Of a stretch of DNA of 64,000 bases, positions 33,198 to 40,501 are shown in pieces. Position 1 is the stretch's first letter. Each line of letters starts with the position of its first letter. The position numbers and the translations under genes are program-made. The stretch is from Amycolatopsis nigrescens CSC17Ta-90 (GTDB lineage Bacteria > Actinomycetota > Actinomycetes > Mycobacteriales > Pseudonocardiaceae): the NCBI RefSeq assembly GCF_000384315.1, contig NZ_ARVW01000001.1, positions 3,534,157 to 3,598,156 on the forward strand. Direction: 5' to 3'. The notes below the pieces were generated by a model, which saw only the letters and a list, made by a program, of their open reading frames with translations, made no database searches and was not told the DNA's origin.

Positions 33198-34504
33198 CGG
33201 CTGACCTGCGGTTTTGCTCCGAGGGCGAGCGCGACGCAGGCGGCGGCGACCATGCAGGCGCCGACCGCCCACATCCCGGTGCGCTGGCTGCCGGTCAGGT
33301 CCCGCAGCCAGCCGGTGATGTAGGGCGCGGCGAACCCGCTGATGTTGCCCAGCGAGTTGATCAGCGCGATGCCGCCAGCCGCGGCCGCGCCGGAGAGGAA
33401 GTTCGACGGCAGCGCCCAGAAGGTGGGCAGTGCCGCGCACACGCCGACCGCGCAGACCGTCACCGCCACCATGGCGGCGAACGGGTTGCCGAGGTAGAGC
33501 GCGATCGGGATGGCCAGCCCGCCGAGCAGCATCGGCAGCGCCACATGCCATTTCCGCTCGCCGGTCCGGTCGCCGTGGCGCGCCCACAGCACCATCGCCA
33601 CCGCGCCGATCACATACGGGATGGCGTTGATCAGGCCGGACTCCCAGGTGCTGAAGTTCGTCCCGAACTGCTGCTTGAACCCGGCGATGATGGTGGGCAG
33701 GAAGAAACCGAGCGCGTACAGGCCGTACGCGATTCCGAAGTAGACAAAGGCGAGGCCGAGGATGCGCGGGTGGGTCAGTGCCTTGCGCAACGGCCAGTGG
33801 TGCTCGGCTTCGGTGGCCCGCCGTTCGGCGTCCAGCTCGGCGGCCAGCCAGCTCCGTTCGTCTTCGCTCAGCCATTTCGCCTGCTCGGGCCGGTCGGTCA
33901 GGTAGTACCAGGTGACCACCGCGAGCAGGATCGCCGGGATGCCCTCCACCAGGAACATGAACCGCCAGCCGGACAGCCCGAACACCCCGTGCCCGCCGCT
34001 GATCAGCAGGCTGGACACGGTGGAGCCGATCGCCGAGGACACCGGGACCGCCGCCATGAACAGCGCGACCGCCTTCGCCCGCTGCGACGCCGGGAACCAG
34101 TAGGTCAGGTACAGGATGATGCCGGGGAAGAAACCGGCCTCCGCCACGCCGAGCAGGAAACGCAGGATTACCAGGGTGGTCGGATTCGGCACGAAGGCCA
34201 TCACGGTGGCCACCACACCCCAGGTGATCATGATCCGGGCCAGCCAGCGGCGGGCGCCGAACCGGTGCAGCGCCAGGTTGCTCGGCACTTCCAGTACCAG
34301 GTAGCCGAGGAAGAACACACCCGAGGCGAAACCGAAGGCGGTGGCGGTCAGGCCGAGTTCTTTGTTCATCCCGTTCGGCCCGGCGAAGCCGATGTTGACC
34401 CGGTCCAGGTAGTTCACGAAGTACAGCAGCGCCAGGAACGGCATGATGCGCAGCGCGACCTTGCGCAGCACCCGGTTGCCGTGCTGATCAACGGGAGAGT
34501 CCAT
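33188..34504 (-). CDS. MFS transporter, anion:cation symporter (ACS) type
   Basis: A 438-residue, 12-helix uptake transporter. N-Y-L-D-R-V-N-I-G-F-A-G (residues about 31-42) in helix 1 and F-L-L-G-V-A-E-A-G-F-F-P-G in helix 4 are the signatures of the phthalate/tartrate/glucarate permease group, which take up organic acid anions. Helix 2-3 loop is L-A-L-H-R-F-G-A-R-R-W. The last codons (V-S-R-R-E-stop) run into the family A palindrome. No catabolic gene or dedicated regulator is adjacent, so the substrate is open. Confidence 0.92.
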   Translation of the reverse strand: MDSPVDQHGNRVLRKVALRIMPFLALLYFVNYLDRVNIGFAGPNGMNKELGLTATAFGFASGVFFLGYLVLEVPSNLALHRFGARRWLARIMITWGVVATVMAFVPNPTTLVILRFLLGVAEAGFFPGIILYLTYWFPASQRAKAVALFMAAVPVSSAIGSTVSSLLISGGHGVFGLSGWRFMFLVEGIPAILLAVVTWYYLTDRPEQAKWLSEDERSWLAAELDAERRATEAEHHWPLRKALTHPRILGLAFVYFGIAYGLYALGFFLPTIIAGFKQQFGTNFSTWESGLINAIPYVIGAVAMVLWARHGDRTGERKWHVALPMLLGGLAIPIALYLGNPFAAMVAVTVCAVGVCAALPTFWALPSNFLSGAAAAGGIALINSLGNISGFAAPYITGWLRDLTGSQRTGMWAVGACMVAAACVALALGAKPQVSRRE

Positions 34505-34549
34505 TGCGGAATCTCATGCCCGCGACCGGCGTCCCGTCAAGCCCGGCTT

Positions 34550-34555
34550 TAGGGT
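34550..34555 (+). promoter_or_regulatory. Probable -10 box of the SDR gene at 34563 (leaderless start)
   Basis: TAGGGT ending 7 nt before the ATG at 34563, no ribosome-binding site. Confidence 0.5.
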
Positions 34556-34562
34556 CGGTCCC

Positions 34563-35240
34563 ATGGCAGACAATCCACTGGCACTGGTCACCGGCGCGTC
34601 GCGGGGCATCGGCGCGGCCGTCGCACACGCTTTGGAGCCCACCCACCGGCTGCTGCTCGGCGGCCGGGATGCGACCGCGCTGGCCGAGCGTGCCGCGGAC
34701 CTGCCCGGTGCGCAGCCGTGGCCGGTGGACCTGACCGACCCGGCCGCTTTGCGGGCCGCGGCCGAGCCGATCGACGAGCTGGCGGTGCTCGTGCATTCGG
34801 CGGGCACCGCCCGGCTCGGCACCGTCGAGCAGGCGGACTCTTCGGCGTGGCGGACGAACTTCGAGGTCAACCTGCTGGCCGTGGTCGAGCTGACCCGGCT
34901 GCTGCTGCCCGCGCTGCGTGCCGCCGGCGGGCACGTGGTGCTGATCAATTCGGGTCAGGGGATCAACGCGCGGGAGGGCTGGGGTCCGTACGCGGCGAGC
35001 AAGTTCGGGCTGCGGGCGTTCGCCGATGTGCTGCGGGCCGAGGAGCCGTCGATCCGGGTGACCTCGGTGTTCCCCGGCCGCACGGACACCGAGATGCAGC
35101 AGGCGGTGGTCCGCGGTGAGGGCAAGGAGTACACCCCGGATCAGTATCTGCGACCGGATTCGGTGGCGATGGCCGTGCTGGCCGCGGTCTCCGCGAGCCC
35201 GGAGGCGCATCTCACCGAACTGGTCCTCCGCCCGCGCTGA
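34563..35240 (+). CDS. Short-chain dehydrogenase/reductase
   Basis: A 225-residue classical SDR. Cofactor loop T-G-A-S-R-G-I-G (residues 10-17), H-S-A-G (77-80), and the catalytic Ser (I-N-S-G-Q-G) and Y-A-A-S-K near 144-148. Residue after strand 2 (L-L-G-G-R-D) suggests NADP(H) preference through the Arg. It is slightly shorter than typical 240-260 residue members. No neighbour indicates the substrate. Confidence 0.9.
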   Translation: MADNPLALVTGASRGIGAAVAHALEPTHRLLLGGRDATALAERAADLPGAQPWPVDLTDPAALRAAAEPIDELAVLVHSAGTARLGTVEQADSSAWRTNFEVNLLAVVELTRLLLPALRAAGGHVVLINSGQGINAREGWGPYAASKFGLRAFADVLRAEEPSIRVTSVFPGRTDTEMQQAVVRGEGKEYTPDQYLRPDSVAMAVLAAVSASPEAHLTELVLRPR

Positions 35241-35257
35241 CCGGTCGTGCGCGCGAG

Positions 35258-35287
35258 TTGTGCACAGTTGCCCCGCCCTGTGGACAA
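35258..35287. promoter_or_regulatory. Inverted pair of DnaA-box-like sites in the 190-bp gap
   Basis: TTGTGCACA (35258-35266) and TGTGGACAA (35279-35287); the second is a perfect reverse complement of the actinobacterial DnaA box TTGTCCACA. The gap 35241-35430 shows no gene; it also has a TAGGCT box near 35328 with no obvious start behind it. Confidence 0.4.
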
Positions 35288-35400
35288 CCGCCCTTCGCGC
35301 GCCCGCCGCGTCGCGGGGTGGCGATAGGCTGGAGCGGGGTCGCCCCCCGGGAGTGGTGGGGGCTGCGCGGGTGGGGTTTGCGCGGATTTCGGCGGCGGAT

Positions 35401-35426
35401 TTCCAGCAGCGGACTTCCAGCAGCGG
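35401..35426. repeat. Short direct repeat, TTCCAGCAGCGG twice
   Basis: The 12-bp sequence occurs at 35401-35412 and 35415-35426, just beyond the stop of the nucleotidyltransferase-like gene. Probably slippage; no function suggested. Confidence 0.6.
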
Positions 35427-35430
35427 CTGT

Positions 35431-35877
35431 TCAGCGGGTGAGCCAGGTGTCGAGCAGGGCGGCCTTTTCCGGTCTGCCGAGGTGGCGGTAGGCATTGGCC
35501 CAGACCTCGGGGTCGGCCAGCGGCAGGCCGCGCCAATGGCCGGTGACGCGGGTCGGGAACTCGACGACGCCATTCTCGGTGCGCAGCGCGAAGCCGACGA
35601 GCAGGTCCACCGGGCCGTCCGGCAGCACGAAACGTTCGCGGGTCGCGTAGGCGCCGTCGCGCACGGCAGCGGGAGTGAAGGCGAGGCCGGCGGCGGTCAG
35701 GGCGGAGGACACCTGGTCCACGGGCGCGTCCGTGGTGACATCCCAATCGTGCACCCGCGAGACCAGGCCCAGCGCGGCCAGCAGGCCGGAGCCGCCGACC
35801 GCGGCCACCAAGCCGCGGGCGTGCACCGCGGCGAGCACCGCGCGCACCCCGGTCATCGGCGGCAGGTCCTGGGTCAT
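35431..35877 (-). CDS. Minimal nucleotidyltransferase-fold protein
   Basis: A 148-residue protein with V-G-G-S-G-L-L-A-A-L-G-L (residues 27-38) followed by V-H-D-W-D-V-T-T-D (42-50). This Gly-Ser loop plus D-x-D pattern is that of polymerase-beta-like nucleotidyltransferases; a third acidic residue may be in G-P-V-D-L-L-V. Length fits a catalytic domain without a tail. It overlaps the amidohydrolase stop region (GTG/ATG at 35877 against stop at 35877-35879), so the two form an operon. Substrate unknown; assignment is by motif only. Confidence 0.6.
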   Translation of the reverse strand: MTQDLPPMTGVRAVLAAVHARGLVAAVGGSGLLAALGLVSRVHDWDVTTDAPVDQVSSALTAAGLAFTPAAVRDGAYATRERFVLPDGPVDLLVGFALRTENGVVEFPTRVTGHWRGLPLADPEVWANAYRHLGRPEKAALLDTWLTR

Positions 35878-37187
35878 CAGCCCCGGATCCTGGCCGCCGC
35901 CTCAGCCACCTCGGCCTGCGCCTTGGCGCGGTCCACCCGCAGCGACTCGCCCTCGCCGATCACCTGCTCCCCGGCCACCCACACGTCCCGCACCCGGCGG
36001 GAGCCGGCGCCCCACACCAGGTTCGACAGCAGCTGGTCGTCCGGCACGTCGAGGCCGGTGGCGAAGGTGGGATCGTCCAGGTCGATGTGCACCAGGTCCG
36101 CCCACCGGCCCGGCTCCAGCGCGCCGATGTCATCCCGGCCGAGCGCGGCCGCGCCGTCCCTGGTGGCCAGCAGCAGCGCCGATGCCGCACCGAGCGCGGT
36201 GGAGTCGCCGGTGGCGAGCCTGCTGAGCATCGCGGCGAGCTGAACCTCCTCCCACAGGTCCAGGTCGTCGTTGCTGGCCGGGCCGTCCGTGCCCAAACCG
36301 ACCGGGACCGCGGCCGCGCGCAGCTCCCGCAGCCTGGCCATGCCGGAGGCCAGTTTCGCGTTGGAGCCGGGACAGTGCGCGACCCCGACCCGCCGCTCGG
36401 CGAACAACGCGATGTCCTCATCGGACAGATGGATCGCGTGCGCGGCGATCACCCTGCCCGCCAACATGCCGACCCGGTCGAGCAGCTTCGGCACCGAACC
36501 GAACTCGGCGCGCTGCGCCAGGTCCTCGTCGGCGGCCTCGGCAACGTGGATCTGCACCAGCGCACCCCGCGCGGCCGCCGACTCCGCGGTCAGCCGGAGC
36601 GCCTCCACCGGCAGCATGTAGGCCGAGTGCGCGGTGTAGGTCAGCTCGACCCGCTCGCCGGGCCCCCAGCGCAGCCCGTCCGCGTCGATCCAGCGCTCGG
36701 TCGCGGTGATCATCTCGCGCCAGTCCAACCCGGGCAGGTCGATGATCGGGGTGCCGAGCAGCACCCTGGCGCCGGTGCTGAGCACCGCGTCCGCCATCTG
36801 CTCGGAATGGAAGTACATCTCCGCGCTGGTGGTCACCCCGTGCCGGAGCATCTCCACCGAGCCGAGCACCATCCCGGTGCGCACGTCCGACGGCCGCAGC
36901 CGCGCCTCGGCCGGCCAGATGATCTCCCGCAGCCAGCGCAGCAGCGGCAGCTCACCGCCCATCCCGCGCAGCAACGTCATCGGGCTGTGCGCGTGCGTGT
37001 TCACCAGTCCTGGCAACAGGATCCCGGGCAGCTCGGTGACCAGCAGGTCCGGCCAGGGCGGTGCATCCGCGGCCAGGCCGCAGAAAACGATCCTGCCGTC
37101 GTCGCCGATGTCCACCACCCCGTCGCGAAGGACCGAGCAGGACGGATCGGCGGGCAGGACGACCGGGGCGCGGAAACGGCGAGGCAT
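35877..37187 (-). CDS. Amidohydrolase, SAH/MTA deaminase-like
   Basis: A 436-residue metal-dependent deaminase of the amidohydrolase superfamily. Metal and substrate segments: P-G-L-V-N-T-H-A-H-S-P-M-T-L-L-R-G (His 64, 66), Q-I-H-V-A-E (near 210), A-H-A-I-H-L (near 243) and L-G-T-D-G-P-A-S-N-N-D-D (near 297). This pattern fits the 5'-methylthioadenosine/S-adenosylhomocysteine deaminase and related nucleoside deaminase group; guanine or other aminohydrolase specificity is not excluded. Its 3' end touches the nucleotidyltransferase-like gene. Confidence 0.88.
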   Translation of the reverse strand: MPRRFRAPVVLPADPSCSVLRDGVVDIGDDGRIVFCGLAADAPPWPDLLVTELPGILLPGLVNTHAHSPMTLLRGMGGELPLLRWLREIIWPAEARLRPSDVRTGMVLGSVEMLRHGVTTSAEMYFHSEQMADAVLSTGARVLLGTPIIDLPGLDWREMITATERWIDADGLRWGPGERVELTYTAHSAYMLPVEALRLTAESAAARGALVQIHVAEAADEDLAQRAEFGSVPKLLDRVGMLAGRVIAAHAIHLSDEDIALFAERRVGVAHCPGSNAKLASGMARLRELRAAAVPVGLGTDGPASNDDLDLWEEVQLAAMLSRLATGDSTALGAASALLLATRDGAAALGRDDIGALEPGRWADLVHIDLDDPTFATGLDVPDDQLLSNLVWGAGSRRVRDVWVAGEQVIGEGESLRVDRAKAQAEVAEAAARIRG

Positions 37188-37206
37188 GCCTTGACCTTAC
37201 GACGCC

Positions 37207-37860
37207 CTAGTCGTCCATCAACCCGCTGCGCCAAGCCCAGGCCGCGATCTCCACCCGGTTCCTGGCGTCGATCTTGTTCTGCACCGACGCCAGGTGCGTC
37301 TTCACCGTGGACAGCGAAAGGTAGAGCTCCTCGCCGATCTCGGTGTTCGTCAGCCCCCGCGCCGCCGCCCGCACCACGTCCAGCTCCCGCGCGGTGAGCG
37401 GATCCTTCGGCGGCTTGACGTCCCGTTTCGCGCCGCCGCCGTCGAAATGCTTGAGCAGCCGCACGGTGATCTGCGGGGACACCAGCGCGTCACCCCTGGC
37501 CGCCGCCCGCACCGCTTCGATCAGCAGCGCCGGGCCGGCGTCCTTGAGCAGGAACCCGCTCGCCCCGTTGCGCAGCGCGGTGTGCACGTATTCGTCCAGG
37601 TCGAACGTGGTCACCACGACCACCTTCAGCGGATCGGTCACCTCCGGCCCGGCCAACTGCCTGGTCACCTCGAGCCCGTCCAGGCCGGGCATCCGGATGT
37701 CCAGCAGGCAGACGTCCGGCCGCAGCTCCCTCGCCTTTCCCATGGCCGCGACCCCGTCCGGCACGTCGGCCACCACCTCGATGTCCTCCTGCGCGTCGAG
37801 GATCATCCGGAAGCCGGTGCGCACCATGTCCTGGTCGTCGGCGATGAGTACCCGAATCAC
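37207..37860 (-). CDS. NarL/LuxR-type response regulator
   Basis: A 217-residue regulator. Receiver domain 1-120 with D8-D9, phosphoacceptor D54 (C-L-L-D-I-R-M-P-G), T-T-F near 87 and K109 (F-L-L-K-D). LuxR-type helix-turn-helix at about 150-212 (LTARELDVVRAAARGLTNTE, then L-S-L-S-T-V-K-T-H-L-A). The GTG overlaps the kinase stop (GTGA), so kinase and regulator are translationally coupled. Its likely target is the ABC exporter divergently encoded beyond the kinase. Confidence 0.95.
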   Translation of the reverse strand: MIRVLIADDQDMVRTGFRMILDAQEDIEVVADVPDGVAAMGKARELRPDVCLLDIRMPGLDGLEVTRQLAGPEVTDPLKVVVVTTFDLDEYVHTALRNGASGFLLKDAGPALLIEAVRAAARGDALVSPQITVRLLKHFDGGGAKRDVKPPKDPLTARELDVVRAAARGLTNTEIGEELYLSLSTVKTHLASVQNKIDARNRVEIAAWAWRSGLMDD

Positions 37861-39614
37861 TGTTCCCCTTCTCCAGCAAGCGGCAGCCACGCCTCGACCC
37901 GCCAGCCGCCGTCCGGCCCCGGACCGGCGGTGAGCCTGCCGTGCAGCAGCTCGACCCGTTCGCGCATGCCGATCAGACCGTAGCCGCCCGAGCCTCCGGC
38001 GGGTCGCTCGTCCCGCTTTTGGCCGTCGTCGCTCACCCAGAGGTGCAGCTCGCCTTCGAGCACTTCGGCGAGTACGACCGCCTTCTTCGCCCCGGCCGCG
38101 TGCTTGCCGACGTTCGTCAGCGACTCCTGGACCAGGCGCAACGCCGAGCGCGCGACCTCCTGCGGCACGTCCGGCGGCAGCTCGAGCTCGACCTCGGTTG
38201 GCACGCCGTGATTCGAACCGTCCACCAGCCGGCGCAGGTCCGCGGCCAGATCGGTGGTGGCCTGCTCGGCGAAACCGCTGCTGCCCGCGGGCGCGTCCCC
38301 GCGCATGCTGCGCACCAGCCGGCGCATCGCGGCCAGCGCCTCGGTGCCCGCGTTCTCGATCCGGCCCATCGCCTCCAGCGCGATCCGCGGATCCTTCTCC
38401 CCCATCATCTTCGCCGCCTGCGCCTGCACCACGATCCCGGTGACGTGATGCGCGACCACGTCGTGCAGCTCCCTGGCCAGCGCCATCCGCTCGGAGGTCT
38501 GCGCATCGGTGACCGCCGACTGCACCACCTGCTTGCGCTCGGAGTCGCGGGAACGCAGATAGAGCCCGATGGCCACCGAGATGCCGAGCAGCAGCACGGC
38601 CGCGACGAACGACTGCTGCAACTCGGTGGTCGTCCCGCCCCGCGAAGCCCGGACGGTGTTCACGCCGGAGGCCCCCGCCACCACGACGGTCAGCACCCCG
38701 ATGCAGGTCCACGCCCTGGACGGCTTGATCCAGCGGATCAGGTAGGTGACCACCACCATGCCGGCGGCAACCTGGGTGATCGGTACCCAGCCGGTGACCG
38801 AGTAGCTGCTGCCCTTCAGGTTCGTCACCACGGCGGCGGCGCCGGACAACGCGATCAGTCCCGCGGTGAGCAGCGCGGCCACCACGGTGCGGCGCACGGC
38901 GTACAGCGCGGTGGCCGCGGCGGCGATCGAGCAGAGCAGTACCGGGTAGGCGCGCGCCCCGGTGTTGGAGGCCGCGGTGAGCTCCAGGAACAGCAGCAGG
39001 GACAGCCCGCCCACCACCGGCCACTGGCCGCGGAGCAGCTCGGTCAGCGGGTTGTCCTGGCCCTTCGGCTGCGGATGGCGGCCGCGCACCCCGGCCGCGA
39101 TCGCCGCGCCCAGGATGACAAGGCCGATCACCAGCGACTGAAGGAGCCGGTTGGCGTACTCGGTCCGGCTGAACGCCGCCAGCAGGCCGGCGATCACCAG
39201 CGACGCGATGGCGGTGAAGGCGACCCCGGCCCGCACCCGGCGGACGCAGAAGAAGACCAGTTCGAACCCGGCGACCACCTCGGTGATCGAGAGGTCGGTC
39301 AGCACGGTCGAATACGGCGACGCGTCGCCGAGCCGGATCAGCACAGTGGAGAGCACCAGCACCGCGGCCCCGGCGAAGGCGGCCACCGCCGGCCGGGTCC
39401 GCGCCCACAGCGCGCAGCCCGCCATCGCCAGAATGCCGGGCAGCAACAGCAGGTCGCGCCCGGCCGGACCGGTGTCGTCGAAGGCGGCGGGCAGCACGAT
39501 CGCCAGGTCGCAGAGCAACGCCGCGGCCAGCACCACGCCGGGCAGGCCGAGCCACCGCCAGGTGCTGGCGGCCTGTTCTCGGATGGGGTTCGGCCCTGTG
39601 TTCCCTGTGCTCAC
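37857..39614 (-). CDS. Two-component sensor histidine kinase with large membrane sensor
   Basis: A 585-residue HisKA_3-type kinase. The first ~350 residues are almost entirely hydrophobic, with about ten or more predicted helices and very short loops, an intramembrane-sensing arrangement. The dimerisation box is M-A-L-A-R-E-L-H-D-V-V-A-H-H-V (His near 381), followed by the ATPase domain with R-L-V-Q-E-S-L-T-N-V-G-K-H-A (N box), V-S-D-D-G-Q and G-G-Y-G-L-I-G-M-R-E-R. GTG 39614 is chosen over a TTG seven codons earlier because a TACCGT box ends 6 nt before it. Confidence 0.93.
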   Translation of the reverse strand: MSTGNTGPNPIREQAASTWRWLGLPGVVLAAALLCDLAIVLPAAFDDTGPAGRDLLLLPGILAMAGCALWARTRPAVAAFAGAAVLVLSTVLIRLGDASPYSTVLTDLSITEVVAGFELVFFCVRRVRAGVAFTAIASLVIAGLLAAFSRTEYANRLLQSLVIGLVILGAAIAAGVRGRHPQPKGQDNPLTELLRGQWPVVGGLSLLLFLELTAASNTGARAYPVLLCSIAAAATALYAVRRTVVAALLTAGLIALSGAAAVVTNLKGSSYSVTGWVPITQVAAGMVVVTYLIRWIKPSRAWTCIGVLTVVVAGASGVNTVRASRGGTTTELQQSFVAAVLLLGISVAIGLYLRSRDSERKQVVQSAVTDAQTSERMALARELHDVVAHHVTGIVVQAQAAKMMGEKDPRIALEAMGRIENAGTEALAAMRRLVRSMRGDAPAGSSGFAEQATTDLAADLRRLVDGSNHGVPTEVELELPPDVPQEVARSALRLVQESLTNVGKHAAGAKKAVVLAEVLEGELHLWVSDDGQKRDERPAGGSGGYGLIGMRERVELLHGRLTAGPGPDGGWRVEAWLPLAGEGEQ

Positions 39615-39620
39615 ATCGAG

Positions 39621-39626
39621 ACGGTA
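39621..39626 (-). promoter_or_regulatory. Probable -10 box of the kinase gene (leaderless start)
   Basis: TACCGT on the minus strand, 6 nt before the GTG at 39614. Confidence 0.5.
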
Positions 39627-39672
39627 GAGGATCAAGCCCGGTCCGCGCCTTGGCCTTCCGGCTGGACGGGGT

Positions 39673-39756
39673 CGGCCGATCGGCCGATGCCCGCGTCCGG
39701 CACACCGGCCTTCTGCCCGAAGTGGACGGACCCGCCCCTCGGTGAAGCTGCTTCAC
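39673..39756. promoter_or_regulatory. Two palindromes between the kinase and the ABC exporter
   Basis: CGGCCGATCGGCCG (39673-39686) is a perfect 14-bp palindrome and GTGAAGCTGCTTCAC (39742-39756) a perfect 15-bp one. Both lie in the 170-bp divergent region. The second is 29 bp before the ABC start, a reasonable response-regulator site. Confidence 0.45.
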
Positions 39757-39784
39757 GAGCAGATGACAACCAACGAGGGAGAAC

Positions 39785-40501
39785 GTGGTGCACGCACAGC
39801 GACCACCGGGTCCAATCAGGACGGACGGCACGCCGGTGCTCACCGGCCGAGGACTGGTCAAGCGGTACGGGACGGCGAACGCGCTGGCCGGGGTCGACAT
39901 CGACATCCAGGCGGGCGAGGCGGTCGCGATCGTCGGGCCCTCCGGCTCCGGCAAGACCTCTCTGCTGCACGTGCTGGCCGGCATCCTGCGGGCCGACGCC
40001 GGGCAGATCTTCCTGTCCGGCCAGCGGGTGGACCAGCTCAGCGAGCGCAAGCGCAGCGAGCTGCGCCGCAGCGAGTTCGGGTTCGTGTTCCAGTCCGGCA
40101 TGCTCGTCGCCGAGCTGACCGCCGAGGAGAACGTGGCGCTGCCGCTGCTGCTCGGCGGCACGGGGCGGCGCGAAGCGGTCACCCGGGCCGGTGAATGGCT
40201 CGGCAGGCTCGGCCTCGGCGGCAAGGAGGGCAGGCGCCCCGGTGAGCTCTCCGGCGGCGAGGCGCAGCGGGTGGCCATCGCGCGGGCGCTGACCCACCGG
40301 CCGAAGGTGATCTTCGCCGACGAGCCGACCGGCGCGCTGGACACCCGCACCGGGCACGAGACGATGAACGCGCTGCTCGGTGCCGCGCACGAGACCGGAG
40401 CCGCGGTGATCGTGGTGACCCACGACCGCGAGCTGGCCGACTCGATGCCCCGCACGGTGGGCATCCGGGACGGCCTGATCGCCGTCGGTGTGCCGTCGTG
40501 A
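39785..40501 (+). CDS. ABC transporter ATPase (MacB/LolD-like)
   Basis: A 238-residue ATPase with Walker A G-P-S-G-S-G-K-T (51-58), Q-loop F-V-F-Q-S-G, signature L-S-G-G-E-A-Q-R near 153-160, Walker B V-I-F-A-D-E-P-T near 173-180 and the switch His in V-T-H-D. The family pairs with FtsX-type permeases in lipoprotein release, antimicrobial efflux or sensing. It overlaps the permease gene (GTGA). GTG codons at 39785 and 39788 are both possible after CGAGGGAG. Confidence 0.93.
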   Translation: MVHAQRPPGPIRTDGTPVLTGRGLVKRYGTANALAGVDIDIQAGEAVAIVGPSGSGKTSLLHVLAGILRADAGQIFLSGQRVDQLSERKRSELRRSEFGFVFQSGMLVAELTAEENVALPLLLGGTGRREAVTRAGEWLGRLGLGGKEGRRPGELSGGEAQRVAIARALTHRPKVIFADEPTGALDTRTGHETMNALLGAAHETGAAVIVVTHDRELADSMPRTVGIRDGLIAVGVPS

